Shown piece after piece: positions 43,666-52,752 of a stretch of 64,000 bases of DNA (within the stretch, counting starts at the first letter, position 1; each line of letters begins with the position of its first letter). Location: the NCBI GenBank assembly GCA_002412885.1, contig DHVX01000071.1:70747-134746 (forward strand). Direction: 5' to 3'. The notes under the pieces are model-generated. The model searched no databases. It worked only from the letters and a program-made list of their open reading frames with translations, and had not been told where the DNA came from. Position numbers and translations under genes: made by a program. Source of the stretch: Bacteroidales bacterium UBA5197. Lineage in GTDB: Bacteria > Bacteroidota > Bacteroidia > Bacteroidales > Lentimicrobiaceae.

Positions 43666-45219
43666 TTACTTTGGATTTAAAGTTATGAATGGAACCATCA
43701 TTTCTTCCATTGAAATACCTCCGTGCTGGAAAGTATTGCGGTAGTAATTCACGTAGTAATTGTAGTTGTTCGGATACGCGAAGAAATCACTTCCCCTGCA
43801 GAAAACATAATTTGAACTCACATTCGTTTTTGGCAGAAATACATCAGCCGGATTCTTGACTTCAAATACTTCCTTACGGTTATAGCTCAGACTGCGGCCG
43901 GTTTTGTATCGCAGGTTGGTATTCGTTGCTTTGTCGCCGACAATTTTAACGGGTCCATCAACTTTCACCGAGCCATGGTCGGTCGTAATGACTGTTTTTA
44001 TTTTTTTATCGGCAAGAAACTTCATAATGTCGTACAAAGGCGAATGCTCAAACCACGAAACGGTCAACGAGCGATAAGCAGCTTCATCGTCGGCCAGTTC
44101 GCGGATAACTTCCATTTCGGTACGGGCATGTGAAAGCATATCAATAAAATTGTAAACAATCACATTGAGAGGATTTCCGGCTATGTTTGGCAAGGTTTCA
44201 ACCAATTTACGACCAGCAGTGAGATTCAGAATCTTATGATAACTATACTTTATGTCGCGGCCGAACCTGCGAAGCTGCTCTCCCAGCAATTCACTTTCAA
44301 ACTGATTTTTACTGCCTTCCTCTTCCTCATTTACCCAATATTTTGGATATTTCTTCTCAATTTCAGTGGGCAATAAGCCTGAGAAAAGCGCATTTCGTGC
44401 ATACTGTGTTGTGGTAGGCAATATGCTGAAATATATTTCATCCTTCTCAACCCTGAATAATTCCTCAAAAATGGGCTGCAGTACTTTCCACTGATCGTAC
44501 CTGAGGTTATCAATCACAATCAGAAACAGTTGTGGAGTCTCGTCAAGCAGAGGAATAACTTTTTCTCTTATCAGCGTATGCGACATAACCGGCCTGTTCG
44601 GAGTTTTCCCATTTACCCATTCCAGGTAATTCTGCTCCACAAACCGGCTGAAAACCTGTCCGGCTTCATCTTTCTGCATTTTCAAAATACTCATGATTCC
44701 CGGATCCTGTGATCTTTCAAGTTCCAGTTCCCAGAAGATCAATTTTCGGTACACCACCATCCATTCTTCAAATGACAGACGGTTGCTGATTTCCATTCCG
44801 ATGTTTCTGAATTGCTGCTGATACGAAAAAGCAGTTTTCTCACTGATAAGTTTTTTATTGTCGAGGTTTTTCTTCAGGCTCAGAAGTATCTGATTCGGAT
44901 TGACCGGTTTTATAAGGTAGTCGGATATCTTTGAACCGATTGCATCCTCCATGATCGACTCTTCCTCACTTTTGGTGATCATCACAACCGGAAGATTAGG
45001 ATACAGGTTTTTTATCTGCATCAAAGTCTCAACACCAGAAAGACCCGGCATTTGTTCATCAAGAAAAACAATATTAAAAGGTCGGGATTGAAGAATTTCA
45101 ATGGCTTCCACGCCATTATTCGAAGTAAATACATCATATCCCTTTTCCCTGAGAAACATAATATGTGGTTTGAGCAGATCGATTTCATCATCGGCCCAGA
45201 GTATTGCTATCTTATCCAT
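43666..45219 (-). CDS. porX: PorX response regulator with PglZ phosphatase-like domain
   Basis: A 517 residue two-domain protein. Residues 1-120 form a CheY-like receiver with acidic pocket Asp10/Asp11, phospho-acceptor Asp54 in FLDEQMPG, Thr82 and Lys104. The C-terminal part (about 205-515) is a PglZ/alkaline phosphatase-superfamily domain with metal-site sequences VIDNLRYDQW and TTDHGS. PorX of Porphyromonas gingivalis has the same architecture and length and controls T9SS genes; its PglZ domain has phosphodiesterase activity on oligonucleotides. The presence of four T9SS cargo genes in this window fits. No PorY histidine kinase is in the window. Confidence 0.95.
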   Translation of the reverse strand: MDKIAILWADDEIDLLKPHIMFLREKGYDVFTSNNGVEAIEILQSRPFNIVFLDEQMPGLSGVETLMQIKNLYPNLPVVMITKSEEESIMEDAIGSKISDYLIKPVNPNQILLSLKKNLDNKKLISEKTAFSYQQQFRNIGMEISNRLSFEEWMVVYRKLIFWELELERSQDPGIMSILKMQKDEAGQVFSRFVEQNYLEWVNGKTPNRPVMSHTLIREKVIPLLDETPQLFLIVIDNLRYDQWKVLQPIFEELFRVEKDEIYFSILPTTTQYARNALFSGLLPTEIEKKYPKYWVNEEEEGSKNQFESELLGEQLRRFGRDIKYSYHKILNLTAGRKLVETLPNIAGNPLNVIVYNFIDMLSHARTEMEVIRELADDEAAYRSLTVSWFEHSPLYDIMKFLADKKIKTVITTDHGSVKVDGPVKIVGDKATNTNLRYKTGRSLSYNRKEVFEVKNPADVFLPKTNVSSNYVFCRGSDFFAYPNNYNYYVNYYRNTFQHGGISMEEMMVPFITLNPK

Positions 45220-45265
45220 GTTGATTGTTTAGGTTTATGCTGATAATTTGGTGGGCTAAAAGCCT

Positions 45266-45273
45266 TACCTTTG
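45266..45273 (+). promoter_or_regulatory. Putative -7 box TACCTTTG
   Basis: TACCTTTG lies 19 bases before the ATG at 45293. A TTG at 45248-45250 has a short 15 base spacer. It favours the upstream start of the HD gene over an internal GTG at 45374. Confidence 0.4.
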
Positions 45274-45292
45274 CATATAGTTTGCCACCCCA

Positions 45293-46624
45293 ATGATAAT
45301 GCCGGAAATGGCAAATTATTTCATTCCCTCCGGTTATTTAACATTTTTTCGCTTAACAAAGATACGTCAAATCGTGAGTCGAAGCCTCAGTAACAAACGA
45401 AAAATCATAAACGATCCGGTTCATGGGTTTATAACCGTATCGGGCGACTTAATGCTGGGTCTGGTGGAAAATCCTTTACTTCAACGACTTAGAAGAATCC
45501 GGCAACTCGGAATGACCTCCTATGTTTACCCAGGAGCATTGCACACCCGGTTTCATCATGCACTTGGAGCCATGCATCTGATGCAGGATGCTCTGGAAAC
45601 GCTGAAGCTCAAAGGAATTGAAATTACTGACAAAGAAACCGAATCAACACTGGCAGCCATACTGCTTCATGATATAGGACACGGCCCTTATTCCCATGCA
45701 CTTGAGCACAGCATTGTTTCGGATATAAACCACGAAGAAATTTCGCTGCTTTTTATGCAAAAGCTTAATGCTGAATACCATGGGCAGCTTGATATGGCAA
45801 TCAGTATTTTCACAAATACATATCCGAAGAAATTTCTCCATCAATTGGTTTCAGGACAACTGGACACCGACCGTCTGGATTACCTGAAACGGGATAGTTT
45901 CTTTACGGGGGTTTCAGAAGGTGTAATCAACACCGAACGGATTATCAAAATGCTTACTGTGCACAACGATGAGCTTGTGGTTGAAGACAAAGGAATTTAT
46001 TCGATAGAAAAATTTATCGTAGCAAGGCGGCTGATGTATTGGCAGGTTTATTACCACAAAACTGTTGTTGCAGCTGAAAATATGCTGATAAGTCTTCTGA
46101 AAAGAGCCAAAGAACTGATTTCAAAAGGAGTAAGCCTACATGCAACGCCGGCACTTGACTTTTTTCTGAGAAGCAACCTGAATGCCAATGATTTTCAGTC
46201 AAGACCCGAAGTTGCGGATTGGTTTGCTCAACTTGATGATTATGACATTATGTCGGCCATTAAAGTATGGGCAAAACACTCTGATCCTGTACTTTCTTTT
46301 TTGAGCGATTCACTGATTTCGAGGCGTTTATTCAGAATTGTGATCAAAAATGAACCCTTCTCCGCCTCTGAAATTTCCATTGTTGAGAAATCAATACAAG
46401 AAGAATGGCCGACGCTCAATGCGCATGAACTGACTTATTTCATTCAGCAAGGTTCCATAACCAACAATGCCTATAATCCTGGAAGTGATAAGATTAAGCT
46501 GCTTTACCGCAATGGTGATGTCTCTGACATAACGGAATCATCAGATCAGATAAACGTTTCTGTGTTATCTGTATCCATAACCAGACATTTCCTTGTTTTC
46601 CCCAAAACCATTCAGGCATTCTGA
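45293..46624 (+). CDS. HD-domain phosphohydrolase
   Basis: A 443 residue HD-superfamily hydrolase related to SAMHD1/dGTPase-like proteins. Metal-site sequences are HTRFHHALGAMHL (about 84-96), the HD pair in LLHDIGHGPYSHALEH (about 124-139) and QLDTDRLDYLKRD (about 188-200). The strong homology begins at KRKIINDPVHGFITV (about residue 36), so a GTG start at 45374 is possible. The promoter box at 45266 favours an upstream ATG. It sits at the head of the lipid A gene cluster, a common arrangement in Bacteroidota. Substrate is unknown, probably a nucleotide. Confidence 0.88.
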   Translation: MIMPEMANYFIPSGYLTFFRLTKIRQIVSRSLSNKRKIINDPVHGFITVSGDLMLGLVENPLLQRLRRIRQLGMTSYVYPGALHTRFHHALGAMHLMQDALETLKLKGIEITDKETESTLAAILLHDIGHGPYSHALEHSIVSDINHEEISLLFMQKLNAEYHGQLDMAISIFTNTYPKKFLHQLVSGQLDTDRLDYLKRDSFFTGVSEGVINTERIIKMLTVHNDELVVEDKGIYSIEKFIVARRLMYWQVYYHKTVVAAENMLISLLKRAKELISKGVSLHATPALDFFLRSNLNANDFQSRPEVADWFAQLDDYDIMSAIKVWAKHSDPVLSFLSDSLISRRLFRIVIKNEPFSASEISIVEKSIQEEWPTLNAHELTYFIQQGSITNNAYNPGSDKIKLLYRNGDVSDITESSDQINVSVLSVSITRHFLVFPKTIQAF

Positions 46625-46756
46625 TTGTTAAGGCTTACTTATAAAATCATATATTTTTGGTAACTTGCGCCGCTTTTTGAAGCACATCAATCGGCCATAA
46701 ATAAACTTGAAACAATCTGAAGCTGACAAGCACAACAGAACCGAAAACCAGCCCAA

Positions 46757-47788
46757 ATGAAATTTACCGCACAACAAATTGCAGACCTTATTGAAGGAAC
46801 CATAGAAGGAAACGCCAACGCAGAGATATATAAACTTTCGAAAATTGAGCAGGGAGAGCCGGGGTCAATTTCATTTCTGGGCAATCCGAAATACACCCAT
46901 TTCATATACGAAACCAAAGCATCAGCTGTGATTGTTAACCGTGATTTTCAGCCTGAGCAGGAGGTTACATGCACACTGATAAGGGTTGAGAATGCAAATA
47001 GTGCTTTTGCAAAAATGCTCGATGCTTACAATCAGCTTACTTTAAAAAAACCAGGAATCTCCAAACATGCTGCCATTGCCGAATCAGCAAGCATTGGCGA
47101 AAACTGTTACATCGGCGATTTTGTAAGCATCGGCGAAAATGTAAAAATTGGAAAGGATACCAAGATTTATCCGAATACATCGGTGGGCGATAATGCATCC
47201 ATCGGAGATGATTGTACGATATATGCAGGCGTAAAGATTTACAGTGATTGCCGGATTGGAAATGCCTGTAACCTGCATGGCGGAGTGGTTATCGGCGCTG
47301 ATGGGTTTGGATTTGCACCTCAAACCGACAACAAGTATTCAAAAGTTGCTCAGATAGGAAATGTAATCATTGAGGACAATGTTGAAATAGGTGCCAATAC
47401 AACCATCGACCGTGCTACATTGGGCTCCACCATTATCCGTAAAGGGGCTAAACTCGACAATCTCATTCAGATTGCACACAATGTTGAAATTGGCAGAAAT
47501 ACAGTAATTGCTGCTCAAACGGGCATTGCCGGATCAACAAAAATAGGCGCAAATTGCATGATTGGAGGTCAGGTTGGCATAACCGGTCATCTTGAAATCG
47601 GCAATGATGTAAAAATAGCTGCACAATCGGGCATTTCAACCAATGTTGCTGATGGTCTGATAATCATGGGAAGTCCTGCTTTTGATATTTCAAACTACCG
47701 GAAGTCATATGTATATTTCCGCAGCCTTCCCAAGCTTGCTGATCGCATAAGTGAACTTGAAAAACAAGCAAAAAAAGCAAAGGATTAA
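46757..47788 (+). CDS. lpxD: UDP-3-O-acylglucosamine N-acyltransferase
   Basis: A 343 residue acyltransferase adding the N-linked hydroxyacyl chain in step 3 of lipid A synthesis. An N-terminal uridine-binding domain (about 1-100, KFTAQQIADLIEGTIEGN, SISFLGNPKYTHFIY) is followed by a left-handed beta-helix of I-G hexapeptides. The catalytic His is in IQIAHNVEIG, and ADGFGFAP is the conserved loop. A C-terminal helix SELEKQAKKA ends the protein. It leads lpxC/fabZ and lpxA on the same strand. A second homologue is encoded at 51790. Confidence 0.96.
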   Translation: MKFTAQQIADLIEGTIEGNANAEIYKLSKIEQGEPGSISFLGNPKYTHFIYETKASAVIVNRDFQPEQEVTCTLIRVENANSAFAKMLDAYNQLTLKKPGISKHAAIAESASIGENCYIGDFVSIGENVKIGKDTKIYPNTSVGDNASIGDDCTIYAGVKIYSDCRIGNACNLHGGVVIGADGFGFAPQTDNKYSKVAQIGNVIIEDNVEIGANTTIDRATLGSTIIRKGAKLDNLIQIAHNVEIGRNTVIAAQTGIAGSTKIGANCMIGGQVGITGHLEIGNDVKIAAQSGISTNVADGLIIMGSPAFDISNYRKSYVYFRSLPKLADRISELEKQAKKAKD

Positions 47789-47857
47789 CTTCCGATATAT
47801 TTTTATACTACTGATTTATTGACACTTACACATAGACAAAGGAAACATTTTAATTCT

Positions 47858-47865
47858 TAACTTTG
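47858..47865 (+). promoter_or_regulatory. Putative -7 box TAACTTTG of lpxC/fabZ
   Basis: TAACTTTG ends eight bases before the lpxC/fabZ ATG, so a transcript from it would be nearly leaderless. No well-placed TTG is seen. Confidence 0.4.
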
Positions 47866-47873
47866 CAGACCTT

Positions 47874-49274
47874 ATGTCAGAAAAACAGAAAACTTTAAAA
47901 GAAGCAGTTACCATATCAGGTGCTGGTCTTCATACCGGTCAGGAAGTTAACATAACCTTCAGGCCGGCACCGGTTAACCACGGGTTTAAATTCAGAAGAA
48001 TTGATTTGCCTGATGCACCGATTGTGGATGCAGATGCTGATCTGGTTGTTGATACATCGAGGGGAACGACGCTGGAGTATAAAGGAGTGAGGGTGAGCAC
48101 AGTTGAGCACGCACTTGCTGCACTTACAGGAATGGACATCGACAATGCACTGATCGACCTCGATTGTCAGGAAACTCCTATTCTGGATGGCAGTTCAAGA
48201 TTTTATGTTGAAGCCATAAAAAATGTTGGTGTTGTTGAACAGGAAGCAGAAAGAAATTATTTCAAAATTACTGAAGTTCTCAGATATTCAGATCCTGAAA
48301 AGAAAACTGAGTTGCTAATCCTTCCCGATGACACTTTTAAAGTATCGGTAATGATTGATTACGACACAAAAGTATTGGGCACACAAAATGCCCACCTTAG
48401 TCATTTGAATGATTTTGCCGAAGAAATAGGCCCCTGCCGCACATTTGTTTTTCTTCATGAGCTCGAATTTCTGATCCAGAACAATTTGATTAAAGGCGGA
48501 GATCTGAGTAATGCAATAGTTTTTGTTAACCGACTTATTGAAAAAAGTGAGCTTGACCGGCTTGCGAAATTTTTCAACAAACCAAATGTTGAAGTTCTGA
48601 AAGAAGGAATACTCAATAACCTTGAGCTTTCATTCAGCAACGAACCTGCACGGCACAAACTTCTGGATGTAATTGGTGATCTCTCGCTTGTGGGCACCAG
48701 AATCAAAGGACATGTAATTGCAAGCCGCCCCGGACATCTGGCCAACACAAATTTTGCACAAATCATCAAGCAACACATAAAACACGAAACCTCGCTGCCA
48801 CAGGTTCCTAAATACGACCTGAATAAACCTCCATTATACGACATCAACGACATCAAACGACTGTTGCCACACCGGCCTCCGTTTTTACTGGTTGATAAAA
48901 TACTCAGCATGAGCGATCATGATGTGATAGGGCTCAAAAATGTGACCATGAATGAAGGATTTTTTGTTGGTCATTTTCCTGATGAACCTGTAATGCCGGG
49001 CGTTTTGATAATTGAAGCGATGGCGCAATCAGGCGGAATTTTTGTACTCAGCTCGGTACCTGATCCTGAGAATTACATCACCTACTTCATGAAGATTGAC
49101 AATGTAAGATTCAGGCAAAAAGTAGTTCCGGGAGATACCCTGATTTTCCACCTCGACCTTATTTCGCCTTTCCGCAGGGGCATTAGTCATATGCGTGGCA
49201 TAGCTTATGTTGGCTCGAAAATTGTAGCCGAAGCTGAACTTATGGCTCAAATCTCAAAAAAAACAATATCCTAA
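47874..49274 (+). CDS. Bifunctional LpxC deacetylase / FabZ dehydratase
   Basis: A 466 residue fusion. Residues of about 1-300 are LpxC, the zinc deacetylase committing UDP-3-O-acyl-GlcNAc to lipid A. Features are ISGAGLHTGQEVNI, the zinc-site VSTVEHALAALTGMDIDN and the second site ARHKLLDVIGDL. Residues of about 320-466 are FabZ, the 3-hydroxyacyl-ACP dehydratase, with LLPHRPPFLLVDKI, the catalytic His in GHFPDEPVMPG and the Glu in VLIIEAMAQSGG. The fusion is characteristic of Bacteroidota and links fatty-acid supply with lipid A synthesis. lpxA starts on the base after its stop. Confidence 0.97.
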   Translation: MSEKQKTLKEAVTISGAGLHTGQEVNITFRPAPVNHGFKFRRIDLPDAPIVDADADLVVDTSRGTTLEYKGVRVSTVEHALAALTGMDIDNALIDLDCQETPILDGSSRFYVEAIKNVGVVEQEAERNYFKITEVLRYSDPEKKTELLILPDDTFKVSVMIDYDTKVLGTQNAHLSHLNDFAEEIGPCRTFVFLHELEFLIQNNLIKGGDLSNAIVFVNRLIEKSELDRLAKFFNKPNVEVLKEGILNNLELSFSNEPARHKLLDVIGDLSLVGTRIKGHVIASRPGHLANTNFAQIIKQHIKHETSLPQVPKYDLNKPPLYDINDIKRLLPHRPPFLLVDKILSMSDHDVIGLKNVTMNEGFFVGHFPDEPVMPGVLIIEAMAQSGGIFVLSSVPDPENYITYFMKIDNVRFRQKVVPGDTLIFHLDLISPFRRGISHMRGIAYVGSKIVAEAELMAQISKKTIS

Positions 49275-50060
49275 ATGAATCAACCCCTGGCTTACGTTCA
49301 TCCACAAGCAAAAGTGGCGAAAAATACCGTTATTGAACCTTTCGTTAATATCGAAAAAAATGTAGAAATCGGTGAAGGTACATGGATAGGCTCCAATGTA
49401 ACCATTATGGAAGGTGCTCGTATTGGCAAAAACTGTAAAATATTCCCCGGAGCTGTAATTTCTGCGGTTCCTCAGGATTTAAAGTTTGATGGTGAAGAAA
49501 CACTGGTGAAAATCGGCGACAATACCGTGATCAGAGAATTTGTCACCATTAATCGCGGAACCAAAGCAAATAACGAGACTGTAGTCGGAAATAATTGTCT
49601 GCTGATGGCATATGTTCACATTGCACACGATTGCATTGTGGGCAACAATGTAATCCTTGCCAATGCAGCTACTTTGGCAGGACATATTACCATAGACGAT
49701 TACGCCATTATCGGCGGACTTTCTGCCATTCACCAGTTTGTCAATATCGGAGCACATGTAATGATCTCCGGTGGTTCGTTGGTCCGAAAAGATGTACCTC
49801 CTTTCACAAAAGCAGCCAGAGAGCCTCTTTCATATGTGGGCATCAACTCAATCGGACTCAGAAGACGCGGATTTACTCCTGAAAAAATCCGGGAAATTCA
49901 GGATATTTACAGGTACATTTACCTCAAAGGAAACAATGTTACTCAGGCGCTTGAATTTATTGAAGCCAATTTACCGGCAACTTCTGAACGTGATGAAATC
50001 ATTTCATTCATTTCACGATCAACCAGAGGTATCATGAAAGGATACTCTAAACAGGTTTAG
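49275..50060 (+). CDS. lpxA: UDP-N-acetylglucosamine O-acyltransferase
   Basis: A 261 residue left-handed beta-helix enzyme performing the first step of lipid A synthesis. Typical features are the hexapeptide repeats from about 8 to 180, the catalytic His in YVHIAHDCIVGNN (about 117-124), SAIHQFVNIGAHVMISGGS and the GINSIGLRRRGFTPE entry to the C-terminal helices. It abuts lpxC/fabZ, indicating coupled translation. Confidence 0.97.
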   Translation: MNQPLAYVHPQAKVAKNTVIEPFVNIEKNVEIGEGTWIGSNVTIMEGARIGKNCKIFPGAVISAVPQDLKFDGEETLVKIGDNTVIREFVTINRGTKANNETVVGNNCLLMAYVHIAHDCIVGNNVILANAATLAGHITIDDYAIIGGLSAIHQFVNIGAHVMISGGSLVRKDVPPFTKAAREPLSYVGINSIGLRRRGFTPEKIREIQDIYRYIYLKGNNVTQALEFIEANLPATSERDEIISFISRSTRGIMKGYSKQV

Positions 50061-50137
50061 CTACTGCGCACTTTTCAAAGCGGCAATTTCGGCCCGTAAC
50101 TACTTCATTACTGATCAACTACATGATTTAAAAGACA

Positions 50138-50797
50138 ATGCTTTCTATATCTCTCGAAAAAGCAGGCAAGCAATATAACCATACCTGGATATTTTCTGAA
50201 CTCAGTGCAGAAATTCAATCAGGAACTGCTACTGCAATACTTGGTTCCAATGGTTCGGGGAAATCCACTTTGTTGCAAGTGATTTCATCGGCAATTATGC
50301 CTACCCGCGGAAACATCAGATACAATCTGAATGGTTCTGAAGTCCGACCTGAACATGCATTCAGGCTGATGTCAATTGCAGCACCTTACATTGAACTTAT
50401 TGAAGATTTCACCCTTACCGAAATGGTTTGCTTTCACAGGAGGCTTAAACCTTTGGTAAGAAATATGGCCACGCCTGAGTTTATACGTATTTGCCAGCTA
50501 ACCGATAGTTCGGATAAAGCCATCCGGCATTTTTCTTCCGGAATGAAACAAAGGGTAAGGCTTGCACTTGCCATATTGAGCGACACCCCGGCCCTGCTGC
50601 TCGACGAACCGGTTACCAACCTCGACAGAGCTGGGATTGCCTGGTTTCGCGACCTGATCGATAAAAATTCAGCAAACCGGCTGATCGTTATCAGTTCCAA
50701 TTCGGTAACCGAAGAATTTGATTTCTGCAAACAGCAAATCAAAATGGAAGATTACAAAACCGTTTCAGGGCTCGAACAAATTCCTGTCTTCATTTAA
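50138..50797 (+). CDS. Orphan ABC-type ATPase with atypical Q- and H-loops
   Basis: A 219 residue ATP-binding cassette protein with no permease gene next to it. Walker A GSNGSGKS (about 36-43), signature FSSGMKQR (132-139) and Walker B ALLLDEP (152-158) are intact. The usual Q-loop glutamine is not visible (MSIAAPYIELIED) and the H-loop histidine is replaced in VISSNSVTEE (about 184-193). Overall form resembles short CcmA-like subunits. It sits between lpxA and efp, as in some other Bacteroidota. The transport partner, if any, must be encoded elsewhere. Confidence 0.82.
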   Translation: MLSISLEKAGKQYNHTWIFSELSAEIQSGTATAILGSNGSGKSTLLQVISSAIMPTRGNIRYNLNGSEVRPEHAFRLMSIAAPYIELIEDFTLTEMVCFHRRLKPLVRNMATPEFIRICQLTDSSDKAIRHFSSGMKQRVRLALAILSDTPALLLDEPVTNLDRAGIAWFRDLIDKNSANRLIVISSNSVTEEFDFCKQQIKMEDYKTVSGLEQIPVFI

Positions 50798-50903
50798 GTA
50801 GTTTTGGCTTACTTAAAAGATATTGTGCGGGATAGAGGCATCGCCGGACAATCATTGTGCAATGCAATGAGCAAAATAAATCAACAACTAATGGCAAAAT
50901 TAT

Positions 50904-50911
50904 TACCTTTG
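50904..50911 (+). promoter_or_regulatory. Putative -7 box TACCTTTG of efp
   Basis: TACCTTTG lies 34 bases before the efp ATG. No clear TTG is seen at the matching distance. Confidence 0.35.
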
Positions 50912-50945
50912 CCAACTCAAAAAACATTAACAATCAACACATTTT

Positions 50946-51512
50946 ATGGCAACTACCGCTGATTTTAAAAACGGAATCTGCATTGATTTTAACGGAGATT
51001 TATACACTCTTATCGAGTTTCAACATGTAAACCCCGGCAAAGGCGCTGCTTTTGTAAGAACAAAACTTAAAAACCTCAAAACCGGAAAAGTTATACCGAA
51101 CACATTCAGTGCTGGTGTAAAGATTGATATTGCCAGGGTAGAACGCCGTCCATATCAGTTTCTTTACAAGGAAGAAGATGGCTACAACTTTATGCATATT
51201 GAAACCTTCGAGCAGGTATTAATTCCGGAAACAATTATCAACGCACCGCAATTTCTTAAGGAAAGCCAGTTGGTTGAAATTATGTTTCATGCCGAAACTG
51301 AAACTCCGCTTAGTTGCGATTTACCTCCTTTTGTTGAACTGATAGTAACTTACACAGAGCCAGGACTTCGTGGAGACACTGCAACAAATACTCTTAAACC
51401 TGCTACCGTTGATACCGGCGCTATAGTTAATGTTCCTTTATTTATTGGCGAAGGTGAGCGCATTAAGGTTGATACTCGTACCGGGGGCTACGCTGAAAGA
51501 GTAAAATCCTGA
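50946..51512 (+). CDS. efp: Translation elongation factor P
   Basis: A 188 residue three-domain factor that relieves ribosome stalling at proline runs. Domain I has the tip loop NPGKGAAFVR with Lys32, the residue that is modified in many bacteria. The signature near the end of domain III (PLFIGEGERIKVDTRTGGYAERVK) is complete. Modification enzymes such as EpmA/EpmB are not in the window. It lies inside the lipid A cluster with its own candidate promoter. Confidence 0.97.
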   Translation: MATTADFKNGICIDFNGDLYTLIEFQHVNPGKGAAFVRTKLKNLKTGKVIPNTFSAGVKIDIARVERRPYQFLYKEEDGYNFMHIETFEQVLIPETIINAPQFLKESQLVEIMFHAETETPLSCDLPPFVELIVTYTEPGLRGDTATNTLKPATVDTGAIVNVPLFIGEGERIKVDTRTGGYAERVKS

Positions 51513-51789
51513 TATTGAACGGGATAGTTAAAGCAATAATATCTGACTGCTGTGCGATAATTAAAGTTTGTAAAAATCCAGTAAAAAAGCTGTTGTGACA
51601 AACAGAATAATCAAATGTAATTCCTCTGGTGGTGCACACTGTGGCAGAAACCATCAGGAGCAAAATTTGATGAATCAAGGTAAATACATTGGCTTCACTT
51701 GCGTTAACTTCAATATATTTTCAAAAAATTGATAATTACCGGGCCTAATTTTATGGTTCGGTTTTTCTTTGTCGAAAAATCAACCAACC

Positions 51790-52731
51790 ATGCAACTCAA
51801 CCCAACCTTTACACTTGCAACCATAGCAGATCTTCTCGGAGCTAAATATTCAGGACAGCCTGAATTTGTTATATCGGGTCTTAATGAGATACATATGGTA
51901 CAATCCGGCGATCTCACTTTTGTGGATCACCCGAAATATTACAGCAAAGCACTAGGGTCGAAAGCCACAACCATTATCATAAACAAAGAAGTAGAATGCC
52001 CTGAAGGTAAAGCTCTTATTTTTCATGAAGATCCTTTTGCGGCTTACGTTTCGCTGGTTAAAAAGTTCAGGCCTTTTGAGCCGGCAACAGCAGCAGTAAG
52101 TGCAAGTGCCGAAATAGGCGAAGGTACCGTTATTCAGCCTAATGCTTTTGTGGGCAATCATGTGAAGATTGGCAAAAACTGCATCATACATGCAAATGTC
52201 AGCATTTATGATCATACTGAGATAGGCGACAATGTAATTATCCACTCAGGTAGTGTAATTGGGGCCGATGCATATTACTTTCAGCGCAAACCTGAAGGTT
52301 ACCGAAAGTTTGAATCATGCGGAAAAGTGGTCATCAGCGACAATGTAGAGATAGGTGCATTGTGTGCAATCGACAAAGGAGTATCAGGAGATACCTTTAT
52401 CGGCAAAGGAACCAAATTCGACAATCAAGTGCAGGTAGGTCACGACACATACATTGGCAGCAACTGCCTGATAGGATCTCAGTGTGCAATTGCGGGAGTT
52501 ACAAGATTAGAGGACGATGTAATTTTATGGGGAAAAGTTGCAATCAATAAAGACATTGTAATTGGGAAAGGTGCGGTCTTGCTCGCAACTTCGGCTGTTA
52601 ACAAAAGCCTTGAAGGCGGAAAAACCTACTTTGGCATACCTGCAGAAGAAGCACGCAAGAAAATGCGCGAATTTGCTGCGCTCAAGCAATTGCCTTCAGT
52701 TTTGGCTGCACTGGGCAAAATCAATGAGTAG
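51790..52731 (+). CDS. Second LpxD-like acyltransferase
   Basis: A 313 residue LpxD-family protein with the N-terminal uridine-binding-like domain (FTLATIADLLGAKYSG, GDLTFVDHPKYYSKAL) and a left-handed beta-helix. The catalytic His is kept in VQVGHDTYIG. It differs from the protein at 46757: the conserved ADGFGFAP loop reads ADAYYFQRK, and the last coils are replaced by RLEDDVILWGKVAINKDIV with a shorter C-terminal helix. It may accept another nucleotide sugar or acyl chain. The ATG at 51790 is preferred to a TTG at 51769. Confidence 0.85.
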   Translation: MQLNPTFTLATIADLLGAKYSGQPEFVISGLNEIHMVQSGDLTFVDHPKYYSKALGSKATTIIINKEVECPEGKALIFHEDPFAAYVSLVKKFRPFEPATAAVSASAEIGEGTVIQPNAFVGNHVKIGKNCIIHANVSIYDHTEIGDNVIIHSGSVIGADAYYFQRKPEGYRKFESCGKVVISDNVEIGALCAIDKGVSGDTFIGKGTKFDNQVQVGHDTYIGSNCLIGSQCAIAGVTRLEDDVILWGKVAINKDIVIGKGAVLLATSAVNKSLEGGKTYFGIPAEEARKKMREFAALKQLPSVLAALGKINE

Positions 52732-52752
52732 AGGCGGGCATAATTTCTCAAA

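Noticed and set aside
51513..51789. Imperfect hairpin after efp (around 51620-51660) as a terminator or riboswitch
   Set aside because: Pairing is interrupted, no T-run follows, and no known riboswitch core is recognised.
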